A stretch of DNA of 64,000 nt, from NCBI RefSeq assembly GCF_017301635.1, contig NZ_CP071091.1, forward strand, positions 7,036,001 to 7,100,000. Reading direction: 5' to 3'. Under the pieces are notes generated by a model. It was not told the origin of the DNA and did not search any database. It saw nothing but the letters and a program-made list of their open reading frames with translations. This DNA is from Myxococcus landrumus. GTDB taxonomy: Bacteria > Myxococcota > Myxococcia > Myxococcales > Myxococcaceae. Each line of letters starts with the position of its first letter. Within the stretch, counting starts at the first letter, position 1. This document shows positions 1 to 7,865 of this stretch, piece after piece. The position numbers were made by a program, and so were the translations under genes.

Positions 1-1
1 C

Positions 2-40
2 CGCCTGCCTCGCGGGTGGTGACTCACCGCGAGACAGGCG
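2..40 (-). terminator. hairpin, possible terminator of the 52-1203 gene
   Basis: A 14-bp stem (2-15 with 27-40) closes an 11-nt loop. The one mismatch becomes a G-U pair in the minus-strand RNA, which suggests the structure acts on the minus strand, just after the stop at 52. The window edge hides any following U-run. Confidence 0.5.
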
Positions 41-51
41 TGGAGGGGCTT

Positions 52-1203
52 TCAGCCGCGAGGCGCGGCCACGGGCTGGAGCAGCGAGGGCAGCTCGGCG
101 AAGTCGAGCACGAGGCTGGGGCGAAGCTGGCCCAGCGCATCGGACATGTCCTCGCCCTGGCCCTGGACGCCCAGGCCCACGGTGAAGCGCTCGGCGATGA
201 CGACGCGGGTGCTGGCGATGAGGCTCGCGCGCCGCGACTGCGTGTCGCCCAGCTTCACCAGCGACTGGTTCGCCTCCAGCTTGAACTGGAAGCGCTGGGA
301 GGCGACGCCGAACGACAGGCCCACGTCCATCCACTTGTCCATGGCCCGGTCCGGACGCCGCCGCTCCTGGAGCAGCCGCGCCTGCAGGGCGACCTCCAGG
401 TTGGAGTCCGCGCTGCTCAGGAGGTCCAGCGTGGCCGCGCCGAAGCCGCGCTGAATCGCGACGCCGTCGCCCTCCTGCGACTTGAGCCCCGGCGTCACCC
501 AGCGTCCGCCCGCCGAGAGGAACAGGGCGCTGGATGACTCGCGTGACTCACGCGTGCAGCCGGAGAGCCGCTGGGTGATGCGGGCGATTCCCGCCTGTCG
601 CGCGGCCTCCATGGCGACGCGGTGTTCGGCCTGGGCCTTCTGGAAGGTGGCGCTGTCCTCGAAGTCACCGGGCAGGGGCGGGTCGGGAAACTCGTAGAGG
701 CTCATGTCCGCGAGCACCTGCTGGATGCAGGTGTTGTAGCGGGCGCCGTAGATGCCGCGCTCGCCGAGCACGTCCACGGACACGCCGGCCATGACGGTGG
801 CGAAGCGTCCCTTGGGCGGAATGAAGTCCTGGAAGGGCGTGTCCTGGCCGATGGCCAGGGTGATGGCCGTGTCCTGGAGCAGCCGGGTGACGGTGGACGC
901 GTGGCGCGCGGCGACGGCCTCCGGGTAGAGCTGCTCGAAGCCCTGGGTGAGCAGGTAGGGGTTGAACTGGAGGGCGAACGACGCCTGGGTGCCATCGAGC
1001 ACCGCGCCCACGCCCCGGAGGCTTGCCACCAGCGCCGTGGGGTTGGCGGGGTGGACGACCTCTCCCGCCGTGGCGATGTCCAACCCCGCGGCGGTCTCCG
1101 AGCCCCCTCTGGCGATGCTGGGAAAGTCGAGCGGAACGGTGCCCGTGTCCTGGGCGCGGGCGACGGGGGCGAGCGCGAGGAGCAGCGCGAGCAGGCCCTT
1201 CAT
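52..1203 (-). CDS. exported beta-rich protein, possible outer-membrane barrel
   Basis: This 383-residue protein was not recognised as a named family. It begins with a clear signal peptide (Lys2, then a Leu/Ala core, Ala-rich cleavage site near residue 17). The C-terminal 170 residues alternate polar and hydrophobic residues in short stretches separated by turns (for example VGLSFGVASQRFQFKLEAN), as in outer-membrane beta-strands. Two central cysteines could form a disulfide. Its ATG overlaps the stop of the upstream gene by 4 bp (ATGA), so the two are translationally coupled and probably act together. Barrel nature is inferred from residue pattern only. Confidence 0.75.
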   Translation of the reverse strand: MKGLLALLLALAPVARAQDTGTVPLDFPSIARGGSETAAGLDIATAGEVVHPANPTALVASLRGVGAVLDGTQASFALQFNPYLLTQGFEQLYPEAVAARHASTVTRLLQDTAITLAIGQDTPFQDFIPPKGRFATVMAGVSVDVLGERGIYGARYNTCIQQVLADMSLYEFPDPPLPGDFEDSATFQKAQAEHRVAMEAARQAGIARITQRLSGCTRESRESSSALFLSAGGRWVTPGLKSQEGDGVAIQRGFGAATLDLLSSADSNLEVALQARLLQERRRPDRAMDKWMDVGLSFGVASQRFQFKLEANQSLVKLGDTQSRRASLIASTRVVIAERFTVGLGVQGQGEDMSDALGQLRPSLVLDFAELPSLLQPVAAPRG

Positions 1204-1604
1204 TCCACCACCGTCCAGGTGAGGGTGATGAAGTCCGCCACGGCGCCCTTCTGGAGCGAGAAGTCATCCCAGAGGACCTCCTGGTGGCCCTTCTCGAAGA
1301 CGAGCGAGACACGCTGGAGGAACCGCGCTCCGCCGCCCGTCGGGTCGGCCACGGAGAACACCACCCGCACCCAGCCCTGGGCGGCGGAGGGAAGGAAGTC
1401 ATCCGGCAGGGCCAGCACGCTGTTGCCGGTGAAGACGTCCGAGTGAAGCTGCCGCCGCTCCTGTCCCTGCATCTTCCCGCTCACCACCAGCCGCATCGCC
1501 ACCGTGTTGAGGACCCCGTTGGGTCGCTCCATCACCAGCCTCACGCCCTTGCGTTCCGCGCGCGCCATTCGGATGCTGGATTCCAGCTTGTCATTGCCTG
1601 GCAT
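1200..1604 (-). CDS. hypothetical protein coupled to the exported protein at 52-1203
   Basis: A 134-residue protein without signal peptide or membrane segment; it matches no family I know. It is basic at the N-terminus (RMARAERKGVRLVMERP) and predicted rich in beta strands, ending in LTWTVVE. It is the first gene of a two-gene minus-strand operon and its TGA overlaps the ATG of the next gene. It could be a cytosolic partner of the exported protein, but nothing in the sequence shows a function. No candidate promoter stood out in the 170 bp between it and the divergent gene at 1779. Confidence 0.65.
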   Translation of the reverse strand: MPGNDKLESSIRMARAERKGVRLVMERPNGVLNTVAMRLVVSGKMQGQERRQLHSDVFTGNSVLALPDDFLPSAAQGWVRVVFSVADPTGGGARFLQRVSLVFEKGHQEVLWDDFSLQKGAVADFITLTWTVVE

Positions 1605-1778
1605 GTTCTCCCCCTCGAGTCGAGAGCACGAGCCTTCCGGATTTCACCTGATTCATTCTAGAGGGGCGGGTGACACGGGAAGAAGGGCGGCCTGGTGGGC
1701 TGGCGTGCGGGCGGGGTGCGTCAGCCTGACGCATGGACGCGGGAGGCGGAGGGTGGGAGAGAGGGGTAGGAGCGAGCC

Positions 1779-2078
1779 ATGTTGAAGACCCCCCTGGGAC
1801 GATTTCGCGCGGTGGCCTTGCTGGAGGGCCTGTCGTTCGTCGTGCTGCTGTTCATCGCCATGCCGCTGAAGTACGCGGCGGACATGCCGCTGGCGGTGCG
1901 GTTCACCGGCATGACGCACGGGTTGTTGTTCGTGCTCTACCTGTTCGCGTTGATGGAGGTGGCCATCGCGCTGCGCTGGTCCTTCTCCCGCGTGGCGGTG
2001 GCGTTCGGCGCGTCGCTGGTGCCCTTCGGCAACTTCCTGCTCGACGCGAAGCTGCGCAAGGACGCCGGCGGCGCGTAG
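1779..2078 (+). CDS. DUF3817 family integral membrane protein
   Basis: A 99-residue membrane protein with about three hydrophobic helices (residues 12-30, 45-65, 68-88). The opening pattern FRAVALLEGLSF followed by MPLKY and a TGMTHGLLF segment is typical of the DUF3817 (YdzA-like) family, whose members are small inner-membrane proteins of unknown biochemical role. Length matches the family (about 95-110). An AGGAG ribosome binding site sits 6 nt before the ATG. It stands alone between a divergent gene and the DUF2378 gene. Confidence 0.8.
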   Translation: MLKTPLGRFRAVALLEGLSFVVLLFIAMPLKYAADMPLAVRFTGMTHGLLFVLYLFALMEVAIALRWSFSRVAVAFGASLVPFGNFLLDAKLRKDAGGA

Positions 2079-2223
2079 CGGGCCGTTGCTCCACCCGACG
2101 TGTCACATCGGGTTGTCATGCCCGGGCGGGACGTGCCAGGCCATCGCGGCGGCTCCAGGAGTTCGCGCGTGACACAAAGCTGTGCGAGCATTCCGCGCGA
2201 TTTTTCACGGCGGAGGTCGGCTC

Positions 2224-2838
2224 ATGGAACGCGGTACGTGGAACACGCCGGAAGCTGTGCAGCGCGAGTTGGAGTCGCGGCTGGCGCTCGTGCAGCCCAC
2301 CGAGCACATTCGCGGCATGCACTTCGCCGCGGTGCTCGACACCGTGAGATTCCTGGGCGGTGAGCAGGCGGTGAAACACATCATGGACGCGGGCGACTAT
2401 CCTGCGGACCTGGACCTCACCGAGCTGTATCCCGTTCCGCCCTTCCTGCGTCTGTTCTTCGCCGCCACGCACCTGCTCGCGCCGCAGCTGGGCGGCGCCG
2501 AGGAGGCCATGCGCCAGATTGGCGTGCAGGGGACGCTGGCCTTCGTGCGCTCCATGTTCGGCGCCGAGGTCCGTCAGCAGGTGGGCGGAGACCCCAAGCT
2601 CCTGGTGAACATGCTCCCGGAGGCCTACCGCATGGCCATCGACTTCGGAGAGCTCCAGGTGGAGTGGACCGCGTCTCGCGCGGGCCTCATCCACATGCGC
2701 CGCATCTTCACGCCCGTCGCCTACAACGAAGGCATGCTCGAGGGGGCCCTCCAGGCCGTGGGCGCCCAGGACATCCGGGTCCAGGGTCGCCAGACGTCGC
2801 TGCTCGACAGCGAATACACCCTCTCCTGGGACGACTGA
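2224..2838 (+). CDS. TIGR02265/DUF2378 family protein (copy 1)
   Basis: A 204-residue member of the myxobacterial paralogous family TIGR02265 (DUF2378), of unknown function. It shares with the copy at 61241-61858 the layout RG-hydrophobic core, LRLFFAATHLLAPQLGG, a Met-rich middle and the C-terminal pattern Y-x-E-G-x-L-x(n)-V-Q-G-R-x-T-x-L-D-S-E-Y-x-L-S-W. That last pattern recalls the V4R/heme-NO-binding fold, which is my inference. The start at 2224 is chosen for a GGAGG site 8 nt upstream; an in-frame ATG at 2182 lacks one. No catalytic motif is visible. Confidence 0.85.
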   Translation: MERGTWNTPEAVQRELESRLALVQPTEHIRGMHFAAVLDTVRFLGGEQAVKHIMDAGDYPADLDLTELYPVPPFLRLFFAATHLLAPQLGGAEEAMRQIGVQGTLAFVRSMFGAEVRQQVGGDPKLLVNMLPEAYRMAIDFGELQVEWTASRAGLIHMRRIFTPVAYNEGMLEGALQAVGAQDIRVQGRQTSLLDSEYTLSWDD

Positions 2839-3372
2839 GTTTCCCGGTCCGCTGTTCGTTTCCGGGACAGCCGGGTCCCGCCTCCGTCCGTCCAGGGCGG
2901 GGGGGCGCGGCCCCCCTTCGTGACAAGTGATTGGATTCCCAGCGCCGCCGCCATGGCGTGCTGCTTGCTATCCGAGGGCCTCGTGCCGTGCGCAGCGCTC
3001 ACGCGGACCAAGGCCGCGAGAGGCACGGGACTTCGTGAATGGGAGGGCCGGCCGGGGCCTTTCGACTCCTCCACCCGGCCGTCCTTCCCTTCCGTGAGGG
3101 CCCACATCCGCCTCCACGCGGACGTGTGTCTCATGCCATGTCTCACGCGGCGCCCGAGGCGAGGGAACTCCCCGTGAGGACAGCCTTTTTTGGGTCTGTC
3201 TTCCTGGGAGTTCCAACCAGGTCCCGATGTTTCGAGCGGATTCTCAAGTTGTGCTGCTGCGGTAGATGACGCATGCAGGACGAAAAAAGGATGCGCGCAA
3301 GCGTTGTTTGACTAGAAGAGTCCGCCGAAAGCCCGGGACTGACCACGGGCAATGGCAACGGAGGGACGCTTC
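2839..3372. other. long intergenic region with hairpins
   Basis: 534 bp without a convincing gene. A G6/C6 hairpin around 2896-2919 could end transcription of the DUF2378 gene. A long imperfect hairpin lies at 3164-3214 (separate entry). From 3265 on the sequence becomes more AT-rich (AAAAAAGGAT, TTGTTTGACT), which is where the promoter of the 3373 gene should lie. Short open frames here have poor codon bias. Confidence 0.5.
3164..3214. repeat. 51-bp imperfect inverted repeat
   Basis: GGAACTCCC (3164-3172) pairs with GGGAGTTCC (3206-3214); after a small bulge GAGGACAG (3176-3183 region) pairs with CTGTCTTC. The loop contains a run of six T. It lies 160 bp upstream of the barrel protein gene. 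It could be a terminator or a structured leader element. Confidence 0.6.
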
Positions 3373-3951
3373 ATGAAGACACATCAGTGGATGGCCGTGG
3401 CGGCTGGGGTGATGGTCGCGACGAGCGCGAGCGCGCAGTCTGAGGCTGGCGGTGGTGGTGGTGGCGGCGGTGGTGGTGGGAGCTTTGGCAACGCCGGGCA
3501 GATTGTCGTCAGCTCGGATGCGTCGGGCAGCCTGGGTTACACCACCGAGGGTGCCGGCTATGGGTATCTGTCCATCGAGCCCAGCGTCGACTACTTCCTG
3601 AAGGAGAACCTCTCCATCGGTAGCGGCATCCGGCTCCGCGCGCTGTTCGGCGACGGGGACACGCTGGCCGCCTTCGGCATCAGCGCGCGCGTGGGCTACA
3701 ACATCTCCCTCACGGACAAGATCTCCGTGTGGCCCAAGGGCGTTGTCACCCTGTTCGTGGGCGACGACATCCTCGCGACGCCGGAGGGCACGCTCGCCGC
3801 GTCCACCGTCATCCTGGAGGGCTACGCGCCCTTCCTGTACCACGTCACGCCGCACTTCTTCCTGGGCGCCGGTCCTCGGCTGGCCCTGGGCCTGGGTGAC
3901 GATGTCGAGGTCACCTTCGGCGTCGCCACCACCATCGGCGGCTACTTCTAG
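3373..3951 (+). CDS. small outer-membrane beta-barrel protein
   Basis: A 192-residue exported protein. The signal peptide (MKTHQWMAVAAGVMVATSASA) is followed by a run of about 13 glycines, then alternating beta-strand patterns with glycine and aromatic residues (YLSIEPSVDYFL, FGISARVGYNI) ending in the aromatic residue F of GGYF, a typical outer-membrane targeting end. This resembles OmpW/OmpA-type 8-stranded barrels of the OMP_b-brl class. The start at 3373 has GGAGG 8 nt upstream; the in-frame ATG at 3352 would spoil the signal peptide. The function and ligand are unknown. Confidence 0.8.
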   Translation: MKTHQWMAVAAGVMVATSASAQSEAGGGGGGGGGGGSFGNAGQIVVSSDASGSLGYTTEGAGYGYLSIEPSVDYFLKENLSIGSGIRLRALFGDGDTLAAFGISARVGYNISLTDKISVWPKGVVTLFVGDDILATPEGTLAASTVILEGYAPFLYHVTPHFFLGAGPRLALGLGDDVEVTFGVATTIGGYF

Positions 3952-3963
3952 GCTTCACCGCTT

Positions 3964-4002
3964 CCCTCGCGTGGACGGAAGTCTCCTCCTTCCACGCGAG
4001 GG
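3964..4002. terminator. bidirectional terminator hairpin
   Basis: CCCTCGCGTGGA (3964-3975) pairs perfectly with 3991-4002, loop 15 nt. It lies between the convergent barrel gene and proline dehydrogenase gene and could serve both. Confidence 0.7.
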
Positions 4003-4011
4003 AGTCGTCTG

Positions 4012-4968
4012 TCATTCCCTCCGGCGCGCGCGGCCTCGGGAGAGGTGGCGCAGGACGAACGCGAGGTTGGCGGGGCGTTCCGCCATGCGGCGCATGAGAT
4101 AGGGATACCAGTGCCGCCCGTAGGGGACGTAGATGCGGACCCTGTAACCCTGGTCCACCAGTTGCTGTTGCAGGTCTTCCCGGATGCCGTGGAGCATCTG
4201 GAGCTCGAACGCGTCGCGCGGAAGGTGTCTTCGCTCCGCATGCTCCAGCGTGGCCTCGAGCATCCGCTCATCGTGCGTGGCGATGCCGTGATACACGCCG
4301 CTGTCGAGCAGCACCTTCATGCAGCGCACGAAGCAGGCGTCCACGTCTCGCTTGTCTGGGAAGGCGATGTCCGGGCCCTCCAGATAGGCGCCCTTGCAAA
4401 GACGGATGCGCACCCGCTCGGCGCACAGCGCCCGGGCATCGGCTTCCGTGCGCCGCAGGCAGCTCTGCAACACCGCGCCCACATGTGATTCACCGTGCTC
4501 GGCATGAAGCTGGCGCACGAGGTCCAGCGTCGCCTGGGTGACGGCGCCGTGCTCCATGTCCACGCGGACGAACGAGCCTCGCGCCCGAGCCTCCGCCACC
4601 ACCGCGCGCGCGTTCTCCAGGGCCAGCGCCCGGTCCAGGAGCAGCCCGCATTGCGTGAGCTTGAGGGACACGTTGGCTTGCGCGCCCGCTTCGTCGATGC
4701 GCGCCAGGAGCCGCACGTACTCACGCACCTCTTCCCGCGTCTCCTCCGCGTCGCGCACCGCCTCGTTGAGGTGGTCGAATGACGCCCACAGGCCCCGCGC
4801 GTTGAGCTGCTTCGCCGCCGCCAGGGCTTCTTCCTGTGTCTCTCCGGCGACGAAGCGGCGGGAGAGCCGGCGCAGACTCCTCACGCGTGTCGCCCGGTCC
4901 TTCAGCCAGCTTTGTCGCGACAGGAACAACAGGGTGCTACGGGACCAGCGCGCGGTGGCGTCTCTCAT
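4012..4968 (-). CDS. proline dehydrogenase (monofunctional, FAD-dependent)
   Basis: A 318-residue proline dehydrogenase of the PutA/PutB catalytic-barrel type, oxidising L-proline to pyrroline-5-carboxylate with FAD and feeding electrons to quinone. Diagnostic motifs: RIRLCKGAY (FAD/proline-binding Lys-Gly-Ala-Tyr), FELQMLHGI and the C-terminal VPYGRHWYPYLMRRMAERP, whose paired arginines bind the substrate carboxylate. Length fits the monofunctional class (about 300-330). No pyrroline-5-carboxylate dehydrogenase lies beside it, so the second step must be encoded elsewhere. The start at 4968 (MRDATARWS) is preferred over an upstream ATG at 5013, which adds an unrelated leader. It is transcribed alone. 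Confidence 0.93.
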   Translation of the reverse strand: MRDATARWSRSTLLFLSRQSWLKDRATRVRSLRRLSRRFVAGETQEEALAAAKQLNARGLWASFDHLNEAVRDAEETREEVREYVRLLARIDEAGAQANVSLKLTQCGLLLDRALALENARAVVAEARARGSFVRVDMEHGAVTQATLDLVRQLHAEHGESHVGAVLQSCLRRTEADARALCAERVRIRLCKGAYLEGPDIAFPDKRDVDACFVRCMKVLLDSGVYHGIATHDERMLEATLEHAERRHLPRDAFELQMLHGIREDLQQQLVDQGYRVRIYVPYGRHWYPYLMRRMAERPANLAFVLRHLSRGRARRRE

Positions 4969-5361
4969 TCCTGGGACTCCCAGGCAAAGGCGGGTTCCCC
5001 CAATCCTTGCCACCCCTCGGAGTCCACGCCACCCGGGCCGCCCTCACTCGGGCAGGAGCCACCGGGCCGGTGCGGGCCTCGCCTGGTTGCCTGGCCCTGC
5101 GGCCAGACAGGCCCCCGCCCACACCCTTTCGGGCCTCGCCAAAACCACGCACCGTGTCCGGGGGGATGCGACGGGCCCACCGTGGGAGGTTGCTTTGAGT
5201 AGGCAACGCTTCGCGTCCTCTCCTGTGGGCGCTGCCTCCTCGGGTGCGGCAGCCTCCGGTCGTTGTTTCACCCCGCTGAACGACTGCTCACCCGATTGTT
5301 TGAGTTTTAATAATGTGCGAATGAAGGGCGCCTTCGGTTGTCTGCCTCCGGTACCGTGCGG
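4969..5361. other. divergent intergenic region
   Basis: About 390 bp separate proline dehydrogenase from the hemerythrin-like gene. GC-rich filler (5060-5180) is followed by an AT-rich patch (5296-5318, TTGTTTGAGTTTTAATAATG) likely to hold a promoter for the plus-strand gene, and by the short palindrome GAAGG-GCG-CCTTC at 5322-5334. No gene seen. Confidence 0.45.
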
Positions 5362-5823
5362 ATGGTTGAGGGCATGGGGGGGCCGTTCGACATCCTCGTC
5401 GAGGAGCACCATGCGCTGGAGGCGCGCTTCGCGCGGCTTGTCTCCAGTGCCGAGCCAGAGCCTCTCAGTGCCCAGCGGGAGCTGTTGGCGTTGTTGCGAC
5501 AGCACACGTGGCTGGAGGAGCGTTGTCTTCAACCGTTGGTGGCCCGGGTGGAGGGGCGTCACCGGGCGCGTCGGCTGGCCGAGGAGTCGCTGGCCATGCG
5601 TGAACTCATGGATGAGTTGGAGGAGCTGCCGCTGGGGAGTGCTGATTGGCAGGCCCGCTTCCTGGCGCTCGAGGACCTGTGGGTCGCGCATTTCCAAGAA
5701 GAAGAGAGGGCATTGCTGCCCAGGCTCACCACGGTGTTGGACCCGCAGGAGCAGCAGGTGTTGAGCCTGGAGCTGACCCGGGCGCGCAATGCACTGCGCT
5801 CCCGTGGCCATGAAGGGCATTGA
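5362..5823 (+). CDS. hemerythrin HHE domain protein
   Basis: A cytosolic four-helix protein of about 153 residues with the HHE cation-binding pattern: EEHHALE in helix 1, HTWLEE (H-x3-E) in helix 2 and HFQEEERALLPRL (H-x2-EE) near residue 113. Such proteins bind a non-heme di-iron centre and are used for O2/NO sensing or iron/oxygen handling. One usual ligand histidine in the third helix is less obvious, so metal binding is likely but not assured. The start is uncertain: TTG 5338, ATG 5362 and ATG 5374 are all in frame; the domain begins just after 5374. It stands alone. Confidence 0.8.
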   Translation: MVEGMGGPFDILVEEHHALEARFARLVSSAEPEPLSAQRELLALLRQHTWLEERCLQPLVARVEGRHRARRLAEESLAMRELMDELEELPLGSADWQARFLALEDLWVAHFQEEERALLPRLTTVLDPQEQQVLSLELTRARNALRSRGHEGH

Positions 5824-6027
5824 TTCGGGACGGGCCCCAGGGCGGATGACCGCTGGCGGGACGGCTGAGCGCCGTTCCCGTCTCACTGGAATGCGACCCG
5901 ACCTGGGACGGTGGGGGGGTGATACGTCCGCCAGTCACACCTTTTACACATCTTTTATCGCTTCCTTTAGACAAATCCTAAATTGACAGGTATGGGTATG
6001 AGCGGCTTCACAAATCAACTCCCCCAT

Positions 6028-6051
6028 CTAGTCCTTCAACTCCCAGACTAG
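6028..6051. promoter_or_regulatory. dyad CTAGTC-N12-GACTAG upstream of the 6072 gene
   Basis: A perfect 6-bp inverted repeat 20 bp before the start codon, downstream of an AT-rich stretch (5935-5990) that contains TTTACA (5943-5948) and TTGACA (5983-5988). It looks like an operator or a short leader hairpin. No good -10 hexamer was found. Confidence 0.35.
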
Positions 6052-6071
6052 CCAAGACGAGGATTGAACGA

Positions 6072-6608
6072 ATGTCCGTGGATAAAGCGTTTCGGGACAT
6101 GATCCGTAACGAAATCGAAGTCCAGCTCAAGCCGCTGCGTGACGTGGTCTCCCGCCTGGAGTCTGGCACGGCGGACCTGGATGCGCTGCGCAACGTGGCG
6201 GAGCGGCTGGCGCCGCTGGCCGAGGTCGTGGGGCCCCTGTTCGGCGCCCAGGCTCCGGCGGCGAAGGCGGGCCGCAAGGCGGTGGGCCGTCCTCCCGCGG
6301 CGGCGCGTGGCGCGATGAGCGCTCCGGTGGCCGCTCCGGTGGGTGGCAAGCGCCGGGGCCGCAAGCCCGCGGTCGCCACGGCGGATGGCTCGCGCTCGTG
6401 CGCCATCATCGGCTGCGGCAAGCCCAGCCGGACCAAGGGCTACTGCGCCGCGCACTACCAGAAGCTGCGGATGCTGGAGAAGACCAACCGCCGTCCGTCC
6501 GCGTGGGTTGACTACGCGCCCGCCGACAGCGTGGATGACATCAAGCTTCCGCGTGGCCGCGCCGCGTCGAAGGCTCTGGCAGCAGCAGCGCAAGCCGCGA
6601 ACGGTTAA
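6072..6608 (+). CDS. AT-hook-like/Cys-His motif DNA-binding candidate (paralogue 1)
   Basis: A 178-residue protein in three parts: an N-terminal coiled-coil-like segment (1-60), a basic linker with AT-hook-like cores (AVGRPPAA, KRRGRKPAV) and a C-terminal motif C-x4-C-x9-C-x2-H at about 115-133 (CAIIGC, then GYCAAHYQKLR), followed by RRPSAWVDY and RGRAASKALAA. The Cys-His motif resembles the zinc knuckle found beside HNH and phage DNA-binding modules (GxCxxHYxR). A paralogue with the same order lies at 56322-56894. Inferred role: nucleoid-associated or regulatory DNA-binding protein; no enzymatic residues seen. An AGGA site precedes the ATG. Confidence 0.8.
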   Translation: MSVDKAFRDMIRNEIEVQLKPLRDVVSRLESGTADLDALRNVAERLAPLAEVVGPLFGAQAPAAKAGRKAVGRPPAAARGAMSAPVAAPVGGKRRGRKPAVATADGSRSCAIIGCGKPSRTKGYCAAHYQKLRMLEKTNRRPSAWVDYAPADSVDDIKLPRGRAASKALAAAAQAANG

Positions 6609-6619
6609 TCAGCGGCACG

Positions 6620-6637
6620 CTGCCCCGGCCCGGGCAG
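6620..6637 (+). terminator. short hairpin after the 6072 gene
   Basis: CTGCCC pairs with GGGCAG across a 6-nt loop, 12 bp after the stop codon. No U-run follows, so termination is weakly supported. Confidence 0.35.
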
Positions 6638-6752
6638 AGAGTGACCGCGACTTCCGTCAACCTGCCCTCCGTTGTCTGGAGAGGGTTCGGGAGAAAGCCC
6701 GTACGGGAAGTCTTGCCCGCGGGGGCTCGCAGGGGCATGAATGCCCGGGCCC

Positions 6753-7625
6753 ATGAAGACTCGAGATTTGGAGCCTGGAATCATCACCGACCTGGCCGGA
6801 CGGACCACGTACGGTGAATACCTACAGCTCGACCGGCTGTTGACGGCGCAGGTTCCGCGCTCGCAGCCCCCGCACCACGACGAGCTGCTCTTCATCATCC
6901 AGCATCAGACGAGCGAGCTGTGGATGAAGCTTCTCATCCACGAGCTGAGCGCGTGTATCCGCTATGTCCAGGCGGACCGGCTGGAGCCCTCTTTCAAGAT
7001 TTTCGCGCGCGTGGCGCACATCCAGCGGATGCTCTTCGAGCAGTGGAGTGTCCTGGAGACGCTCACGCCCAATGAGTACCTGGAGTTCCGGGATGCCTTG
7101 GGACCGGCGTCTGGCTTCCAGAGCTGGCAGTACCGGGCACTGGAGTTCCTTTTGGGGAACAAGGATGTCAATGCCCTGGGTCCCTTCCGCCACCAGCCCG
7201 AAATACATGGGGAGCTGGAGCGGATGCTTCAGTCACCCAGCCTCTATGACGAGTTCCTGCGCTACCTGGCGCGGAAGGGACATGCCATTCCAGAGGACCA
7301 CGCCCGACGGGACTGGCGTCAGCCCTATGAGAAGAGTCCCGCGGTGGTGGAGGTCTTCCGGCGCATCTACGAGGACATCGACGCGCACTGGGATGCCTAT
7401 GAGATGTGCGAGAAGCTGGTGGATACCGAGGAGCGCTTCCAGCTCTGGCGCTACCGCCACATGATGACGGTGATGCGCATCATCGGCTTCAAGCAGGGCA
7501 CCGGTGGCTCCTCCGGCGTGGGTTTCCTCCGCAAGGCGTTGGATTTGCGATTCTTCCCGGAGTTGTGGGATGTCCGTACAGAGCTGATGCCGCCGGGGGC
7601 GAGAGGCTCCAAACCCACCCCTTGA
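6753..7625 (+). CDS. kynA: tryptophan 2,3-dioxygenase
   Basis: A 290-residue heme enzyme that opens the indole ring of L-tryptophan with O2 to give N-formylkynurenine, the first step of the kynurenine pathway. Family signatures are present in order: TYGEYLQLDRLL, HHDELLFIIQHQTSELWMKL (substrate pocket), the central ASGFQSWQYR, and the C-terminal RYRHMMTVMRIIGFKQGTGG, where His236 should be the proximal heme ligand and GTGGSSG binds substrate. The length is normal for bacterial enzymes. The start at 6753 (MKTRDLEPG) is chosen over the GTG/ATG at 6741 because the family begins there. No kynurenine formamidase or kynureninase is adjacent. Confidence 0.96.
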   Translation: MKTRDLEPGIITDLAGRTTYGEYLQLDRLLTAQVPRSQPPHHDELLFIIQHQTSELWMKLLIHELSACIRYVQADRLEPSFKIFARVAHIQRMLFEQWSVLETLTPNEYLEFRDALGPASGFQSWQYRALEFLLGNKDVNALGPFRHQPEIHGELERMLQSPSLYDEFLRYLARKGHAIPEDHARRDWRQPYEKSPAVVEVFRRIYEDIDAHWDAYEMCEKLVDTEERFQLWRYRHMMTVMRIIGFKQGTGGSSGVGFLRKALDLRFFPELWDVRTELMPPGARGSKPTP

Positions 7626-7865
7626 GCAGTGGATTCGGGCATGGCAGGCGTTGCGCGCCTGTCTTGACGTCCTCGTCGGATGAGAGGGATGGCGGGCCCC
7701 GGGCGGGTGACACGCGTCCCTCGTGAAACATCGACAATGTGACGGAAGGGTGGCCCGCCCCTCGGCCCTTTCTCCCGAGGGCCTGAGCGCAAGGACTGAC
7801 AGGGGTGGGCCTTGGGGGAATTGCGCATCCTTCAGGGGAGGCGCGCGGGCTAGGCTGGGTGGACC

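Noticed and set aside
2920..3177. Open frame in the 2839-3372 gap
   Set aside because: Weak codon bias, no ribosome site, several frames equally open.
5966..6011. Housekeeping promoter with TTGACA before the 6072 gene
   Set aside because: The -35 box is perfect but no acceptable -10 hexamer follows at 16-18 bp.
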